From Macrobrachium rosenbergii (taxonomy: Eukaryota; Arthropoda; Malacostraca; Decapoda; Palaemonidae), in the NCBI RefSeq assembly GCF_040412425.1, contig NC_089766.1, forward strand, positions 15,828,508 to 15,892,507: 64,000 nucleotides of DNA, in the 5' to 3' direction. Made by a program: the position numbers and the translations under genes. Below the pieces are notes generated by a model. That model was not told where the DNA came from. It saw only the letters and a program-made list of their open reading frames with translations, and did no database searches. Positions 24,268-35,556 of this stretch are shown in pieces. Numbering within the stretch: the first letter of the stretch is position 1; every line of letters starts with the position of its first letter.

Positions 24268-25420
24268 CTTTTTTAAACCAAGAAGACCCGCTCGGGGCCC
24301 CTCAAGGACGTCTCGGATCTCTAATCCGGTGCCATCTACGAAGTTTGACCTCGCGTCTTCTGGAAAGGGACACGGCCCAAGCAAAGCAAGGCGGTTACCC
24401 CCTCCTTCCTTTGTTGAAAACTCTTTTACGGGTCTCCTTATAAGGAGCTCGATTTGAGGGTCATTGTCAACCTATTAAACTAACTATCTACCTCATGGTC
24501 CGTGCCTTCCCTTTCCCAGGAGCTTAAATCCCAAGAGTTTAATCTCAAGACTCATTGTCAATGGATCACCTGTTAAGTCCTGCTCCGTTCGAATTTCTAT
24601 CGTTCGACACCTCCACCTCTTTTCCTCCAGTCTGGGAATCTTGGTGCCTTCCCTTTATGCTTCCCAGCATGAAGGCACCCTCCTGTCGGGGGTGTGGGCA
24701 CACGGAGGTTGGTGGAAGGGCATTTCTTCCCTTCCGGTCTGGTATCCTCTTATCCGGGTTTTACCAGACTGTCAGAACGAGCATGGCATCTGTCTGGCAG
24801 GATCCATAAGTGAGCCCTCAGCTAGGGGCTGGACACATCGTCTCCTGAGAACTCTAACGGAGTGGCAGGCGGAGAATTCCAAGTTCACGCCTGCTGTGGG
24901 GTCTTAACGTGCTCTCTTTGAGAGCCCTGTTTCTTACCCTTGTGCTCCTAATGTAGCCCCTCTTATCAACAGGCTTGTTTTGAAAATGTATCGCTGAGGC
25001 ATTTCCGGGAGACAGATATCACAGATACATTCACAGTGAATCTTCTAACCCCGACTACGCTTCTAATTTATTCAGCGTACAGCTCCTAAGCTTCGGAATC
25101 AATTTTCGAAGCTGAAACAGGGTGTAAGTCAGGCTTGCCCGTTCCGCCTGAGCTGAAAAATCTTATGAACAGTTTCACCTGGAGAATTAATCTTTTCCCC
25201 AGGTGGGCATTGTTACGGCCCGCCTGGGGCTACTAATGTTACCCAGAGCCTCCGTTCTCATGGGTGTCTACCCTACGAGCAGAAACGGTCTGATCTTGCC
25301 GGGACCTGTCCCAAGTCCGGCAAGAAGTTCATGTAGTTCAAGAGCCCCTGCTCAGGCGGTGGTGCAGGCTCTTCAGGTCTCTGCCCCTAGACAGCCGTTA
25401 GCTCTCACTCCCAGCCTCCA
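23961..25420 (+). pseudogene. DIRS B gag-position region, no intact frame
   Basis: Between the leader arrays and the RT remnant the sequence is of even base composition and appears once coding, but is broken by many stops and by a run of about 30 A (24,236-24,265). I cannot name a domain. By position it should hold the gag-like ORF. Confidence 0.4.
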
Positions 25421-25425
25421 CCTCG

Positions 25426-26789
25426 ATGTGTGCAGGTTCAGCCAACACATCAGCCCCTTGTAACACCCCCTTGTGTCTCTGCCTCCCCACGTGCCTCCCA
25501 CGTGCCTCCGCTGGAGTTTTCTTTGCTTCATACGAAACCCTAAGGAAAGAATTTTCACTAGACATTTGGCCAGAGGTTCTGACCCTCGGGGTTATCATAG
25601 GAGCAGGGAAGCATCCTACTCCTCTCCGAGAAATTGGGAAGGCATTCGCTTCACGGGAGGCAATCAAGCCTCCTCCCTGTAGTATTTCTCATATGGGTGG
25701 GAGGCTGTACCATTTTCGGGGCCACTGGAACTTCAGTTCCTGGGCCCAGAGTATAGTTATCAGGGCCCGGGGTGGAGCTGGACTGTTGTCCCCCAATCAG
25801 GTTCAATCAGCCTCTGGCCAGAGTTCTGGGGTCTTTGTGAATGGCCTGTCAGGCTTTTTCAGTCTGCCAAGGAAGTTCCCTTCCACTGGAAAATTTTTTC
25901 CAGGCGTGTCCCGTTTGTTTTCCTTATTCATGCGACAAGTCTCGGTTGCTTACAGTCTTGTGGGTTCGGATCCTACTGCGCCAGTGGAGCCAGTAACCAC
26001 CTCTATAGACCTTTCCGACGCTTCCTTTCACATCTTGGTTGCAGAAAGGTCCTATCCCTTCTTGGGATTCAGACTCGGGGAGCAGGCGTACCCCTTCAGG
26101 TTCATGCCCTCCTCAATGCGGCTCCAGAGTCTTTGCCAGTTTGAACAATACCGTAGTTCAACAGCTCCGGTATTAGGAGGCTATGCTAGCTGCATATCTA
26201 GTTGCCTGGCTCATTTGGGCACCCAGCGTCGGGAATTGCCTGAGGGCGCCGGTCATTATAATCGGTTTCTAGAGTCTTTGGGCTTCTAAGTAACCAGGAA
26301 GGAATCCCACCTGATTCAGGAGGGTAGCCTTCCGTAGTTATGAATCCAGTGGAAGTGGAAAGAGATAGCAAGGACGTCCTATCATTTCATCATCTCAAGC
26401 ATACCTCTCGCCGTGCCCAAGAAAAGGTCCTGGGTTTTCTCCAGTTTGCTTCAGTGACGGTTCTCCTTCTGAAGTCAAAGCTGGAGTTTATGACCGGGTA
26501 TGGTGGAGTCAGGACGTGTCTCCCCTGATTCCTCCTGCTTGAATAGTGGCCTCCGGCCTTGCACAGCTATCAAGTGCTTATCGAAGTCAGTTCCTCTCCA
26601 GCTTTCCTCCAGCCTCAGTATTCCACACCGTCACCTCTCTGGGCGGGTGAGGTGGATATTTTTTGGCCCAATGAAGTACATGGTACTTAGTCGGTCACGT
26701 TCCGGCAATTCCATATCAACGCTTTGGAGGGCGGTGACAGTCTTCCTGTCCTTGGGAAACTTCTTCCCCAAGAGGTTTCCTTTTTAGGC
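25426..26789 (+). pseudogene. DIRS B reverse transcriptase and RNase H remnant
   Basis: A 287-codon frame (25,426-26,289) contains TSIDLSDASFHILVAERSYP, the DIRS RT motif A block with its catalytic Asp. After it, RT palm motifs are lost and no YxDD is visible. At 26,340-26,528 a thumb-like stretch reads AQEKVLGFLQFASVTVLLLK. At 26,560-26,790 RNase H-like text appears across frames, including PCTAIKCLSKSVPLQL and, in another frame, FHINALEGGDS, matching the SxHINALE motif of DIRS RNase H. The decay is much greater than in element A. Confidence 0.7.
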
Positions 26790-26799
26790 TGGTTCTGAA

Positions 26800-27990
26800 C
26801 AAAACAGCAATAGTGCACTGCGTAAACAAGTGGTTTTGGACTCTAATTGCTTCTGTTCAGGTTATGGTTCATTCTTCTCCATAACCAACAGACGCAGGTG
26901 CCTCTGTCTACCACCCTTCTCGTAGGGGTCCAAAAGGTCACTGCTTTTTCCCTATCCAGGGCCTCCCCCTTGTGTCGGAGTAGTCCGTAGACGGAGCGTC
27001 ATTCAGGTAGTCTTGTGACCTTTTCCTGGGCCTGGAAGTAGGTCTGTTTGCAACCCAATTCAGCCACAAACTATCAAGCTGTCCCGTCTGGTATAAACTC
27101 AGCCTGTGTCAGCCCCCAAACTCTGTTGTCCTGGCTTTGTGGTCTTTGTGAATCTTACAGTTTAGGAGGAAACTGATATTGGTCCTGTTATTACTGTTTT
27201 CCTGAAATCAGTTAAGGGATCCTACTCTACTGCAGTATGGTTCTGCATTTAAGTAACTAGCACTCTTCACATAGTTTTCGAAGCTACAGTACTGATGCGG
27301 CCGCATTGGCCTCGAGGAAAGTGTTTTGTTGGAACCAGACTCACAGGCCCTTAACTTTCATCCCTAAGGTCTGTGTTCGTCTAAGAACAGTACTCCGCCC
27401 ACATTCTGTTTCCTGGTCTTTGAGTAATGTATCGGAGTTAGCTTCCGGTAACCAACAATCATCTTGTTCTTACCTTTCCTTGTTAAGGAAGTCCCAAAAT
27501 TTTTAATCAGCTTAGCTTCTAGTGTTAGTTTTCCTGTACTGTCTGCCCTGTCTGGCGGAACCAATCAGTTTGGTTTTCCCTCTTCAGGGGTAGTGTTGTG
27601 AATTCCTCACCCTAACTTTCTATCTACAATTGAAGGTCCTCATTTTCGGTGGTCACCTTGGAAAGTACTCCCCTTTTACAAGGTCTGTTTCTGTGTCCAG
27701 TTTTCTCCTTGCAGGCTTTTTTAGACAGGACCTCGCAATTTTGTCAGGTCCTCTCCTTTAAAAAAAAAGGGGGGGCCACTGTCATTGGGTCTGCTATTAG
27801 GCAGGAAGTATTTTCTTAATACAAGCCTATTCAGGTGCTATTCTAAGCTCATGATCTGAGACGGTGACCACTTACATTATTTTCATTACATGAACTTAGA
27901 GGACCTTACTAATGTTCAGGGTAGAATTCTCCTAGTTTTCAACGTTTCTATTTAAGTCTTTAATAGCATAAGAATGATGTTTATTTCTCT
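26800..27990 (+). pseudogene. DIRS B 3' region, recombinase position
   Basis: The tyrosine recombinase should lie here. I find no frame with the H-x-x-R and Tyr motifs; a 66-codon frame at 27,306-27,506 is the longest. A homopolymer pair AAAAAAAAGGGGGGG lies at about 27,762-27,776. Confidence 0.35.
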
Positions 27991-27996
27991 GTTATT

Positions 27997-28082
27997 ATTT
28001 CACCGGGTGACACGGGACCCGATCCAGAAAAAGGATTTTGACAAAGGAAAAATCTATTTCTGGAGAGGGGCCCGTGTCACCC
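27997..28082 (+). repeat. Internal complementary region of DIRS B
   Basis: The segment joins the complement of the left end (to ...GATCCAGAA) directly to the complement of the right end (from AAAGGATTTTGACAAAGG to GGCCCGTGTCACCC). It therefore equals the junction a circle would have. In the DIRS-1 model it templates completion of the ends during reverse transcription. Confidence 0.88.
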
Positions 28083-28141
28083 GTGACCCACCCCTGTTTT
28101 TCATTCTCTCCCCCCTTGATAAACTTCATTCTAGTGAGGTG

Positions 28142-28466
28142 GGTGCTAACATGGAATGCGGCTAGTGTTGCCTTGTATACAGTCCGCGAGTAGTGCATGG
28201 GCTTGTATCGGCACCTCTCTTGTTGGGACTTTGACATTGGGAATCTCTATAGGATAAGGTTCCGTGTTTTTGTAGTTCACCCTTTTCCATACACATGACT
28301 CCATCTAGTGGAGCTCGCTCTGGGGGTAGTAACTCCAGCATTTCATTTAGCTTTCTCTGGTATCTAGCAATGGAATTACCTAGAAATAAGTGCTGAATGG
28401 ACTATTTCACCAGGTGACACGGGCCCCTCTCCAGAAATAGATTTTTCCTTTGTCAAAATCCTTTTC
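28142..28466 (+). repeat. Right inverted terminal repeat of DIRS B
   Basis: Begins GTGCTAACATGGAATGCGGC and ends CCAGAAATAGATTTTTCC then TTTGTCAAAATCCTTTT. The last 30 bases are not in the left repeat but recur, inverted, in the internal complementary region at 28,031-28,060, which fixes the right end of the element. Confidence 0.9.
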
Positions 28467-29332
28467 ATATTACCTGTACATGATTTTCAGGAAAATTTAT
28501 TAAATGAAAATTGACATATCTTCCCAAATATCATTCATTTTACTGGTCCAGTTGATGAGGTGTCTCAAAAGATCTTTCAAAAAGTTTCATTGGAATATAA
28601 TTTTCCCTCTCACAGCTTCTGGACTTGATGTAAAGTGCCTCTTGCTGCTCTGTAACATCTTTAAATGAGTGATGAATCTCAGAGCACAGCTGGGTGTTTG
28701 TGTCCCCAATAGCGAAGTTTAATTCATAGAAAACTGATAGTTCCAATTGGCGAGTTAAGAGTATGTGTCAAACTTAGTTACAAATACTTTCAATGGGAGT
28801 TTGTTAATACAAAAAATTGGTTTACTTGTATATGACTAGCATGCATGATCTTTAACTGAAATCTCTTTTTCTTTCTCTACACAAACGTAAAAACGCTGTA
28901 AGCTTCACTGATGTAATCATCAGAGATTTACCCCAGATATTACAGGTTTTAATGTGCATGGATGGTAAAGCAGTCTTTAGGTGCATGGACAAAGCATTTC
29001 AATAAAGATTTCAGAAAGAAAAAGGCATTAAAAGAAAAGTTAACATGCATGGGTGTTAATTTTTAGCTTCTATTTGCTTAAGTTAGAAAATACATATATA
29101 CGTACATACTGTATATGAAAAACAGACAGCATATGTGTGTAAGAAAAACCACTAACTATCTTTGCTACATTGATTTCAGCTGTGTTATCGTATAATGGCA
29201 GGTTTTATTTATTTTTCTTGATTTTGCTGATGATGTAGGCCTACCATTATGTGAAAACTATGCACCCTTGCCAATTCACTATTTTTGTTGCGAGCTTATT
29301 TATATTGACCGCTTGCCCGTCTGTTCCTGTAG
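28467..29332 (+). other. SMARCE1 intron 1, part after DIRS element B
   Basis: AT-rich sequence leading to the exon 2 acceptor. No gene seen. Confidence 0.6.
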
Positions 29333-29377
29333 ATGTTTACATGCCTGGGTCCACCATGATGAGCAACATTTTGAAAG
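29333..29377 (+). CDS. SMARCE1: SMARCE1 coding exon 2 (45-nt microexon)
   Basis: The exon is bounded by a pyrimidine-rich acceptor (TGTTCCTGTAG) and the donor GTGAGT at 29378. It enters in phase 1 from exon 1, reads HVYMPGSTMMSNILK, and leaves in phase 1. Its 45 nt are divisible by three, so skipping it would keep the frame. It adds to the low-complexity N-terminal tail before the HMG box. It lies 867 bp after the right end of DIRS element B, so the splicing machinery must cross about 14 kb of intron with inverted repeats to reach it. Support is splice sites, phase and exon spacing; the peptide is too short to confirm by homology. Confidence 0.72.
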
Positions 29378-30304
29378 GTGAGTTGGCGTCCTCTTAATGT
29401 TTTTCATTAAGTGTAGTTCCTATGAGTAAGTTGTCACACTGTACTACTATATGCTAAACACTGCATATGTAGAATTCCTTCTTTCAGGTACACTGAATTT
29501 TCAGTGAATGATTTCCTTTTCTTAGGGATTATAACCTCCCTCCTTGAGGCAAATAAAGCAGTGATTTTATTTTTGGGAATTGATGGAATTACCAAACAGT
29601 AGCAGGAAATTACAAAGCACTGCAATATTTTTCCTAGGAAACTCATATCGGATATAAAAGAAAGATACACCAAGGTTTTCTGGTCATAAGTTTATTATGC
29701 AGCATAACATTTTTGTGTGCAAATGCAAATCCATATTGTATATTTGCCTAAACTTTGTATAAGACATACCTGTGGCAATTGCAACCAATAATGTTGAAAA
29801 TACTGTGTATATTATGTATGCTTCTACCTGTTACCATGGTAAGACCTAACTGCATCAATCCTGAGTCTGCTCTAAAGACTACTTCTGCTTTCTTTCCAAT
29901 CAGTTTTTCGTATTATTGCCATTAGTGTATTGGTGGGATTTTGTTTTCAAATTGTTTGAGATTTGAGTTTTAAAGTATTGGTTACTATTTTAATTGCAGT
30001 TACTGTAATTGCATTGATTTCTGCAGGTTTGGCTAGGTGAGGGTTAGGCATTTTGTACATTGATGTGTGTTTGTATGCTTAGTATGTCAGAAAACTATGC
30101 TCAAACAAAGGATAATAGTAAGAAAATTAATTGCATATTTTTTAGGGGGAGAAGTAGGAAGTGCTTCCCATATAATTTTTCTCTAAAGAATACATTGTTA
30201 CGAGTGTATTATGAGAGGGTATTGCAAAAGTGATTGGTTAGAGAGAGTGAGAGAAAATATAATTATATACTTATTAATAAACACTACAATTAACAATCAC
30301 ATGA

Positions 30305-30412
30305 GAAGGGGGCAAGGTTGACAAAAATGTTCAAACATACGAGGACAATGACTTTGGACCAGGTAGCGGCATGTGGCCTGTGTTAGCGCACCTTCACAAA
30401 TTAGAATGAAAG
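30305..30412. repeat. Dispersed repeat R, copy 1
   Basis: GGCAAGGTTGACAAAAATGT...GGACCAGGTAGCGGCATG...CACCTTCACAAATTAGAA resembles 62,558-62,660 (GGCAAGGTTAATAAAAATTT...GGACCAGGCAGCGGCTTT...CACCTTCCTCAACTCACA). It is diverged, of unknown class. Confidence 0.55.
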
Positions 30413-30573
30413 TGTTGGCCTCTACATAAATGGTTGGTGAAATTGAGAGGATATAGGAAAAGCAGATACAGTACAGTCATGGATACAAAATGGGCAAAGG
30501 GGTGCTTATAATTGCCCTCCACTATCAATCATGCGTATTTTTTATAATCAAAAAACAAAATGCAGTTATTACT

Positions 30574-30651
30574 TAGTAATAGGAAAAACTCTGTGGCATT
30601 ATCTGTAAAGACTAGTAATAGGAAAAACTCTGTGGCATTATCTGTAAAGAG
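30574..30651. repeat. Tandem duplication, 39-bp unit x2
   Basis: TAGTAATAGGAAAAACTCTG followed by TGGCATTATCTGTAAAGAC occurs twice, identical, so the duplication is recent. Confidence 0.93.
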
Positions 30652-33600
30652 AAAACTGTTAACAGATAGGCCTAGAGTAAGAAATTGTACAAAAAGGAGA
30701 GCGAGAAATGCATGCATGTGCGTCCATGCACTGCAAGATAATCCTTGAGTGGACATGATGGTTATAAATTTACATAAGTACAGTAAATACATAAGTTTTT
30801 CTATTGCTTAATAAAGCTTGACCCTTGGAGAGTGGGGCAGTAAACTGGTTATGGCATCATTTTAAAGCTGGGTACCTTTACTTATTGTAGTATAATCAGA
30901 ATTAGAAAACAAATGTAAGGTAAGAATGAGAAAGTGAAATTAAAAAATAGAGGTTTGAATTTTGCATGACTGTAAAGGTTGTCAGAATCCAAAGGGATTA
31001 AAAAAGAATCATGAGAATTTTTTGACAGTCTAGTGCACAGAGCAAAGCAGTATTTTCCTTTTATTGTTGGTTGTAAAGTAACCTCTAGTAGGATACTAAT
31101 TTCATTATATTGTATTAAAGCTGAATAGTTTTACTTTATCGTGGTATATTGTTAAAGAACCTAAACAACAACAAAAATTGTCCAAAATGACAAGTTTATC
31201 TTTGCAGAAAACAAAAATTTGTTCCTGTGAGAATGAAAACTTCTGTCTGTTGTGTTGGGGTGTCTTCAGCAACATCTGGAGTGGTAGATAAATCTTTTTA
31301 ACAAGGTTAAGTGCTGAGAGATGGGCCTACCACCCACTAGCTGGTTTGCAGACCTTTGCTACTTCTTGAGCCACTGACAAGTTGAGACATCTTTGCACTG
31401 CTCTGACTTTTGACTGTGTCCTACAATCATTGTTCATTATCTCATTATTAGAGCACACTTCTTTGGTGGATGGTCCATCCCAGTCTGCCCACAGTTTACT
31501 AGGGCCAAGGGGTCCCATGCATTCAGAGCCTCAGCAACCTTGGTTGGAAAGGTATTTTCATGATATCACTTGTCTGATCAGAGTTCTTGGGGAAGTTAAC
31601 TGGGTAGCCCTTTCATGCCCAGGGTTATCCATTGTTTAGGCTGCCCTGGTCACCACTTGTACAGAACTGGATTAGAGAATTTACTGTTCTTGAGCCATTC
31701 CTCCAAGTTTCTCTCTCCTGCCTTTGGCACACAAATGCGGGTGCTACACCCCTTCGGAGTACAAACACCTTCCCTTTGAGAGGCTTTGTGCAGAAGAGAT
31801 GGCTCCTCCTTTTTGTGAAGAACGGACCCTGGAGTCGGTTACTTTGGCCTCCTAATAGCCAGGTGTCTGCATCTTACAGTAAAGTCCAGTGAAAAGGAGA
31901 GGCTGGGGGACATTAGTGAATTTGTATATGTAACCATTCTGGAAAGGGCATGGAAGTTGATTGAAGCCTTTTCAGGAAGCCAAACTTAAGAGGAAGAGCA
32001 TCTTGAGAGGCAGTTTTAGGTGAGGTTCATATTGAGACTTCAGCATACTCTGAAGAGCTGATGCAAGATTCCAGTAAAGAGGTTACCTAGGTTGTTGTGG
32101 AACAGCCAGTGAAACAGTCCACTGGAAGTGCTGAAAGATATGACCAGTCCCTCAAACTGTCTGTGTCAAGGTCATGTTCGAAAACCTGCCAGAGTGCAAA
32201 CCTATATCCTTTGATAGTGGAAAGGAGTAACTTCAAGTGTGAATGAAGGAAGCAAAGAAATCTTTGATCAAGAAAATGTGACCTTAACTAAATCAATACA
32301 CATCTAGCACATGAACTGATGAAGCAATACCACTTCCCTTGGTAGAGATAGGCTGCAAGGACCCCAGGATGGCTATGAGTGTTCTCCAATAAACTTCATT
32401 CAGAAATTTTGTTGCTTAACCATATGAACAAAGATAGCTGTGGGACTGGCCATTACTAGGTTTTATATCATTATTCTTATGACTGAGGAGGCCTGATCAG
32501 TAGTGTAATTGGGTTCCCAAGCTATGGAGCTTTATCACTGCCTGAGGAGGTTGTAAGGAAGGAAGGCACACACATCAGGCCTTCCTAAGGGGGCAACACA
32601 TCTGTCTTCCAAGCCGTTGGTTCTGGTTGCACTATACAGAAGAATGGAAGGTTGTTATTCAGACCTATGAATAAGTCTGCCAGTGCTATGCTCCTCCAAA
32701 GAGCTTTCCATACTTTAAAAGTTCAGTGACCACTTGGATGCTAGAACCTTTTGTTTAACCTACCTGCAATGATGTAGTTCACAGTGATGAACTTTTGGTG
32801 GGGTGGTGATACTGTGTTATTGCCATAACAAAGATATCCAAGACCAGATGAGCTAGACCTGCAGAATGGTTGTCCCTGATAACAAGAATGATGTCTTCCC
32901 AGAAGAACTGTATCTGCAATCACACCTGGAGGCCTAGGTGACTATCTTGAATTCAAGAAAGTTGACTTGTCCCACAGTGACCTGAGATGACTGCTTGAGG
33001 GTCCAGAGGGTATGCACCCAGTTTTATAAAATTTGATGCTGCCTTAATTATTGTGATCTCTGGAGTATGGTGCACTAGTCAAGCACTTACTGTGAAATGC
33101 CAAAATATAAGAATGCACTGACATTGTCATCATGACAACAATTTCAAGAACTGGAATTGAAGCTATTTCATATGGAAATGCCTGCATGCACTAGATTCCC
33201 AAGGGATACTCAGTAACTGTCAGGCCCTTTCTAGTGGCCAGGAATTCTTCCACATACCAATAACCTTGGTGATATTTATCGCGCTTGTTAAAAGTGATTG
33301 GTTTGACTTCTTCAGGTTCACTTGTGAATAATGGTCACCCTGTAGAACTGATATGTGATTTTATAATTTTGCAAAGGATGCCAAATTCTTATTCCTGTTT
33401 TTTACTTTGAAGTTTGCATATTTCGGTCCTTCTTTTAGAGGCCTTGCCTATTCTCATGATCTGGTCCCAGTCATTTTCTGTGTTAAACCACATCTCAAAG
33501 CTACAACTGACTCTCAAAAGATGCAAAAAGCTGAAAGCATGTTTCTCGACTTACTCAGAATTTGGACTTGAAAGATTTTATTTTGGTACTAGGCCACTTA

Positions 33601-35496
33601 TTTTTCCAGGTACCTAGCATCGGGTGCTAGATTCCAGGTTCGGGACCAGCACAGTGGCATTACACCTAAATCTTGATGTTGCCTCCTTTGCTTCATATTA
33701 AAATTCTTCCTTATTAGAATGCTGGCTACTTATGATATCCAATATTAGTGAAGGAAGCATAAGTAACAGTTAAGAGTAAAGACGACTTCTTCCAGGTGCT
33801 GTTGTACCATAACATTGATGATTTCTAGAAATACTGTACTGATGTTTGGAACTAAAGTTTGGATTTTTGAAAAGAATCTAGAAACTGAACTGATGCTATG
33901 TGTGGTCTCCTGTTTGAAGTTGAATTAGGTTGGGGTTGACGTTTACTACTGTGTAGGTTTTAGATAAATGAATTCCACAAGAATGGTATAACCGTAAGAT
34001 AAAAATATAAATTTAGTTTGCTTGTTCACTCATATTATGAACCAGTTCATTAGGTGGGTGAATGCCCTTTACATAATGGTTTATGAGGATATTCTTGGCT
34101 TGTAGGTATATCAGGGGCAGGAATATTTAAATGGCTCATATAAGGGAATCTTCCACCAGAATTCCTCAGTGTTTGATATTAGTAAAGAATTTTTTTTCAT
34201 GGGCAGTAGTGTTGCCTTTGTCATAGATGTTGGCCCAGTGGGACCTTAGGTCATGCAAAAAACTGAAGACTGCAGGTTTTAGGTTTCTCTACTGAGATAT
34301 ATCCATTATATAGCTTGAATGGTATGCTTCAGTATATAAGAGTTTAATTAGTGACAAAGATTTAAGCAACTGATTGAATTACTTTTACAAGTGTGGATTT
34401 GAATTCTTGTGCATAATTCAGTTTATTAAGAGTTTTTCGGGCATTTCGTTTGAGAGGCATCAATTAAATTTGATATGCAGATAGCTTTCTAAATGCAGTG
34501 CTTTTGCCAAACAAGTATTTTCGTAAAAAAGAGGACTACCGATTAAATCTTTTGTGGAGCACTAGAAATATTCATGTCAGTGCTTAATGGAGAGGAGAAA
34601 ATTATGAAGACTATCTCTTTTTGAAAAGTAATGAAATATATGTTTTTTTTATTTCTTGTTTATAAATACAGTAGTCATGTTAAGTCTTTCATTGAATGGG
34701 GAAATTAAACTTATTTATTTTAGAAGACTACTGATAAACCATAATAATCTCTTTTCAACTTGACAAATGTTCACAAATTTCTTAGTAATTGGCTACAATC
34801 AAGGTATACATGTATATTTTGTTCGTTTTGATATGTGAATTGAAGAGCATTCAGAAGAGCTGATTGTTCTGCTGTATTTAAAACCAAAAAGTACTCTACA
34901 CCTCCCTTTAGTATGAAAGTCAAGAGTACATTTGTACAGTAGATTGAACTCGCCTATTATTCTTCAAGAATGTTGTGAAAAATATATTGGTGACAGTTTA
35001 CTTATCTTGCTCATTGTAAATGTAAGTTTACATACAGTAATTACCCAAGATTTGCCTGCAGTGTTTGGTATGGTATTGAATTTATTATACATAACATGGT
35101 CATTCTGAATAATGATTGAAATTAATCATGTAATGCATGAAAGTTTGAGCTTGGTTTAATGCATTGTGGTAAGTAATACTGGAGTTGCAGGTCATGTTCA
35201 GAAGTTGAAAAATACTGTAAAGTAGTTTAGATATTTTAGCATACTTATGTAGTTTTAAGAGTTGGTTATGTAGATTTCACCTTTTCTTACAATGGTATAA
35301 ATTATTGTCGGTAATGCACTACAATCTCTTATGGGTTGTTGGCGTATGCTGTAGTGCTGTACAGTATTTTGTATTTGTATCTTGCAGATAAAACTTTCCA
35401 GTAACAGCTAAATTTGGACCTTGAATTTTCTTTTTGTTTTTGTGGTTAAAGTTAATTGTCTTCCCCAATTCTATCTCTTTCTCTCTCCCCCCCAAG

Positions 35497-35556
35497 CCAC
35501 CACGACCTCATCTTCCTCCACCTCTCCTGGGAATGGAGGCACAGGGAGTACCAAAG
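35497..35556 (+). CDS. SMARCE1: SMARCE1 coding exon 3 (Ser/Thr/Gly-rich)
   Basis: A very strong polypyrimidine tract (CTCTTTCTCTCTCCCCCCCAAG) precedes the exon and a GTAATG donor follows at 35557. Entering in phase 1 it encodes ATTTSSSTSPGNGG and then TGSTK, leaving again in phase 1. At 60 nt it is a second symmetric 1-1 exon and a candidate cassette exon. The content is a low-complexity linker of the kind that varies between SMARCE1 orthologues. No domain is expected here. The call depends on the unbroken phase with exons 2 and 4 and on the strong acceptor. Confidence 0.68.

Larger units (their letters stand above)
21613..28466 (+). mobile_element. DIRS-type retrotransposon B (degenerate)
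   Basis: Inverted terminal repeats of about 300 bp (21,613-21,905 and 28,142-28,466) enclose DIRS-type RT and RNase H remnants read on the plus strand. Just inside the right repeat, 27,997-28,082 is an internal complementary region. Its first half is the complement of the left terminus (TTTCACCGGGTGACACGGGA), its second half the complement of the right terminus (AAGGATTTTGACAAAGGAAA). That arrangement defines DIRS-1-like elements, which replicate through a circular form and integrate with a tyrosine recombinase. No target duplication is expected or seen. The recombinase gene is no longer recognisable. The element sits in intron 1 in the sense orientation. Confidence 0.87.
29378..35496 (+). 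other. SMARCE1 intron 2
   Basis: Mostly AT-rich. A block at about 31,320-32,300 has more even composition and several half-open frames (RHLCTALTFDCVLQSLFIIS among them) and may be an old retroelement, but no domain could be named. The other contents are a diverged dispersed repeat at 30.3 kb and a duplication at 30,574. Confidence 0.5.

Noticed and set aside
31320..32300. Old retroelement or host pseudogene
   Set aside because: Composition hints at former coding sequence, but no motif could be recognised in any frame.
33600..33680. tRNA gene
   Set aside because: A stretch with GGTTCGGGACC resembles a T-arm but no cloverleaf can be formed around it.
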